Shown here in pieces: positions 44,162 through 45,896 of a stretch of 45,896 nucleotides of DNA. The notes beneath the pieces were generated by a model. It had not been told where the DNA came from and searched no databases. It saw nothing but the letters and a program-made list of their open reading frames with translations. This stretch comes from Bacillota bacterium (GTDB lineage: Bacteria; Bacillota; Clostridia; Clostridiales; Clostridiaceae). Made by a program: the position numbers and the translations under genes. Numbering within the stretch: position 1 is the stretch's first letter; the number at the start of each line of letters is the position of its first letter. Where the stretch lies: assembly GCA_023399035.1 (NCBI GenBank), contig JAEWQX010000199.1, forward strand, positions 1-45,896, given 5' to 3'.

Positions 44162-44169
44162 CCACTTAT

Positions 44170-45330
44170 TTATTTCCTGCATTTAAACATGCATGTCTTT
44201 GTAGTTATTGAAATATTCTTGTTGGTCTTTATATAATCATTGAGATACTTTTTAAATTCTCTTCTCTTTTCACCAACAAGGACCCTGCTTCCTTGAATTG
44301 TTGATGCCTTGTATGATACAACAGGTTCTGGGTCATTTACTATTATCTTACCATCAAGGATCTTCACATCCACATTATCAAAGTAATTCTTGAGTATGGA
44401 TTCTCCATTTTCAAGTTCAAATCTTGTAGAATATCCATTGCTGTTAAGCCCGCTTTCCGAATCAAACTTTTCCACAAGGTTATTTAACTCTCCCATGGAT
44501 ATCTTTGAATTGGCAGTGACATAAAATGTGCCTCCAGGTACGAGAACCCTTTTTATTTCCTTAAGAGCCTTGTCAATGTCTGGAATGAAATAAATCATAT
44601 GCTGTGCAATTACTGCATCAAAGGTATTATCATCAAAAGGAATACTTTCTGCATTTATTTCCATAAACTTAAAATCATGATTTACATCCTTTAAATTATC
44701 CTTTGCAATTTTAAGCATGCTCCTTGAAAAATCTGATATATATATATCAAGTCCTTCATTTATATCATCCTTATTCTTTGCCCATAACTTTCCTGTACCA
44801 CAGCCAAGTTCAAGTATCCTGCCATAATTGGGAAGGTCCATATTATCAAAGCACCATTTATCCCAGTCAACCTTATTGATATTGTAGCTGTGGAGATTGC
44901 TTCTTAGATTAAGGTTCTTATCATTCTTATACTGCTCCTTAACACATCTCTCCATATTTGTTATCTTTATAATATCTATAAGATTGTTTGCATCTAAAAA
45001 TCCCTTTTCCTTTGCAGACCTTTCAGCCTTATTAAACACACTTATTACTTCTTCAATATGCTTTTTCTTTTCCTCAAGGGCTTTTTTCTGAATTGCAATC
45101 ATATTTTCCAGATTTTCACCGCTTTCATTCAAGACATTCTTTATTTCACTTAATGATAATCCTATAAACTTAAGTGTTGTAATCTGCTGGAGCTTAAGAA
45201 AATCATCTTCGCAGTAAATCCTGTACCCGCATTCAGTTTTTGATGAAGGCTTCAAAAGGCCTATCTTATCATAATGAAGCAGCGTCTTGACCGTAACTCC
45301 TGATCTTTTAGCAAATTCACCAATCTTCAA
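44170..45330 (-). CDS. MerR-family regulator fused to a SAM-dependent methyltransferase domain
   Basis: The N-terminal about 70 residues are a MerR winged helix: LKIGEFAKRSGVTVKTLLHYDKIGLLKPSSKTECGYRIY, then LQQITTLKFIGLSLSEI. A coiled coil for dimerisation follows (about 75-125, KKALEEKKKHIEEVISVFNKAE). The C-terminal part is a class I methyltransferase: ILELGCGTGKLW (SAM-binding motif I, near 187), the acidic LDIYISDFSRSMLKIA, and FDAVIAQHMIYFIPDIDKALKEIKRVLVPGGTFYVTA. Start choice: TTG at 45330 with GGGGGG 6 bases before; the ATG 11 codons upstream has no ribosome site. It has a MerR-type promoter, so it probably autoregulates. The substrate methylated or sensed is unknown; the domain could be a SAM-linked sensor. 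Confidence 0.9.
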   Translation of the reverse strand: MKIGEFAKRSGVTVKTLLHYDKIGLLKPSSKTECGYRIYCEDDFLKLQQITTLKFIGLSLSEIKNVLNESGENLENMIAIQKKALEEKKKHIEEVISVFNKAERSAKEKGFLDANNLIDIIKITNMERCVKEQYKNDKNLNLRSNLHSYNINKVDWDKWCFDNMDLPNYGRILELGCGTGKLWAKNKDDINEGLDIYISDFSRSMLKIAKDNLKDVNHDFKFMEINAESIPFDDNTFDAVIAQHMIYFIPDIDKALKEIKRVLVPGGTFYVTANSKISMGELNNLVEKFDSESGLNSNGYSTRFELENGESILKNYFDNVDVKILDGKIIVNDPEPVVSYKASTIQGSRVLVGEKRREFKKYLNDYIKTNKNISITTKTCMFKCRK

Positions 45331-45455
45331 ATTATTCCCCCCAAATCTATATGAGTATGTCATTATATAATTTATAAATATTAATTATGATAATCTCACT
45401 GCAATTATACTTCATACTATAACTATAGCATGAAGTATAATTAACACATATATTT

Positions 45456-45486
45456 ATATTAATGTCATACCTTAGGTAAGAGTCAA
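45456..45486 (-). promoter_or_regulatory. MerR-type promoter before the MerR-methyltransferase gene
   Basis: Minus strand: TTGACT (45481-45486), 19 bases, TAATAT (45456-45461), with the dyad ACCTAAGGT in the spacer. It lies about 115 bases before the TTG start and just past the end of the ABC-2-type gene. It fits autoregulation by the encoded MerR protein. Confidence 0.75.
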
Positions 45487-45493
45487 TATAGAA

Positions 45494-45896
45494 TTATCTT
45501 ATATCTTTTCTTGAATATAGCTTTGCAGTAATTAAATATGATAGTATAGTCAATGCAATTCCTGTAATAACAGTGAAAATTTCTATATTTCCCACAGATA
45601 TGCTTATACTTTCCAAATGAACTTTTGATAAAACTGAAGTTATTGCACTTGAAAAACATATTGGTGTCAATGCTAAAAATACAAGTATTATTCTTGCTTT
45701 ATTGAAACCTACTACAAGAGCTATTGGAACAACCACATCAACTATGATAATTCCTGTAATGATAACAGCCACATTTACAGCTCCCATTGGAACATCTTGA
45801 GTTGTTATTACATTAAACATATTTAGCACAATATATAAGAAATCAGCAAGTATAATTGTACCTACAATATTAATAAACCCAAACACATATTTAGAT
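45494..45896 (-). CDS. ABC-2-type transporter permease-like membrane protein, partial at window edge
   Basis: Only the C-terminal 134 residues are in the window; the frame stays open to the last base, so the nominal GTG at 45886 is not the true start. The visible part has about four hydrophobic helices (INIVGTIILADFLYIVL, VNVAVIITGIIIVDVVVPIALVVG, ARIILVFLALTPICF, IFTVITGIALTILSYLI) and ends with a short basic tail, AKLYSRKDIR. This resembles the end of ABC-2 permeases that act beside a MerR- or GntR-linked ATPase, but other polytopic families cannot be ruled out. It is followed on the same strand by the MerR promoter 8 bases after its stop. Confidence 0.55.
   Translation of the reverse strand, partial: SKYVFGFINIVGTIILADFLYIVLNMFNVITTQDVPMGAVNVAVIITGIIIVDVVVPIALVVGFNKARIILVFLALTPICFSSAITSVLSKVHLESISISVGNIEIFTVITGIALTILSYLITAKLYSRKDIR

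Noticed and set aside
1..45896. CRISPR array, tRNA/rRNA genes, prophage or transposase
   Set aside because: I looked for direct-repeat/spacer patterns, CCA-ended cloverleafs and transposase or integrase motifs and saw none; the truncated genes show no flanking insertion-sequence ends.

Overview
The window is AT-rich (roughly 30% GC by eye) and reads as the chromosome of a low-GC Gram-positive anaerobe, most likely a Clostridium. The support is strong GGAGG-type ribosome binding sites, a PolC-type replicative polymerase, several lipoprotein signals, a DUF4317 protein, an ECF transporter S component, hemerythrin and U32 proteins, and many hairpin terminators. There is no rRNA, tRNA, CRISPR array, prophage or insertion sequence that I can see.

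Layout. 0.3-3.3 kb: a cobalamin-riboswitch-controlled ABC uptake operon (btuFCD type, minus strand). 3.5-10.7 kb: small and surface-type proteins, a DUF4317 protein, an MscS channel and an anchored Ig-like protein, with a decayed MATE transporter and an N-terminally truncated flagellin lysine methylase between them. 10.8-13.0 kb: a lipoprotein of the Cthe_2159/DUF4353 beta-helix family behind a MerR-type promoter with a 19-bp spacer. 13.1-17.2 kb: a Dus-type enzyme, a hemerythrin protein, and a U32 protein paired with a diverged U32-like partner. 17.6-20.9 kb: a chemoreceptor and an orphan solute-binding lipoprotein in one operon. 21.3-28.2 kb: a lipoprotein MTA/SAH nucleosidase, a collapsed chemoreceptor, a metallophosphoesterase, a divergent HxlR/aldo-keto reductase pair, and an NSS transporter with a tiny ORF directly behind it. 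28.5-33.0 kb: polC. 33.3-36.8 kb: a LacI regulator, MATE pump, HEAT-like fragment and AAC(3)-type acetyltransferase in one compact cluster. 37-41.3 kb: a gene-poor stretch with several remnants (GyrI-like, old yellow enzyme, FAD oxidoreductase), a GNAT enzyme, an ECF S component and a frameshifted DTW-domain tRNA modification gene. 41.5-45.9 kb: an MsrA-MsrB fusion, a DegT-type aminotransferase, a MerR-methyltransferase fusion regulator and the edge of an ABC-2 type membrane protein.

Most notable points. (1) An 18-bp MerR operator/promoter occurs in identical form before the MerR-methyltransferase gene and before the aminotransferase gene; a related promoter lies about 31 kb away before the beta-helix lipoprotein. 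(2) A receptor and binding-protein operon has no transport genes. (3) A U32 heterodimer candidate sits beside dus and hemerythrin genes. (4) A LacI-headed resistance-like operon has a CG-centred palindrome upstream. (5) At least eight broken genes, two with single-base losses in poly-A runs, show active gene decay or sequence error. All functions are inferred from sequence recognition without database searches.
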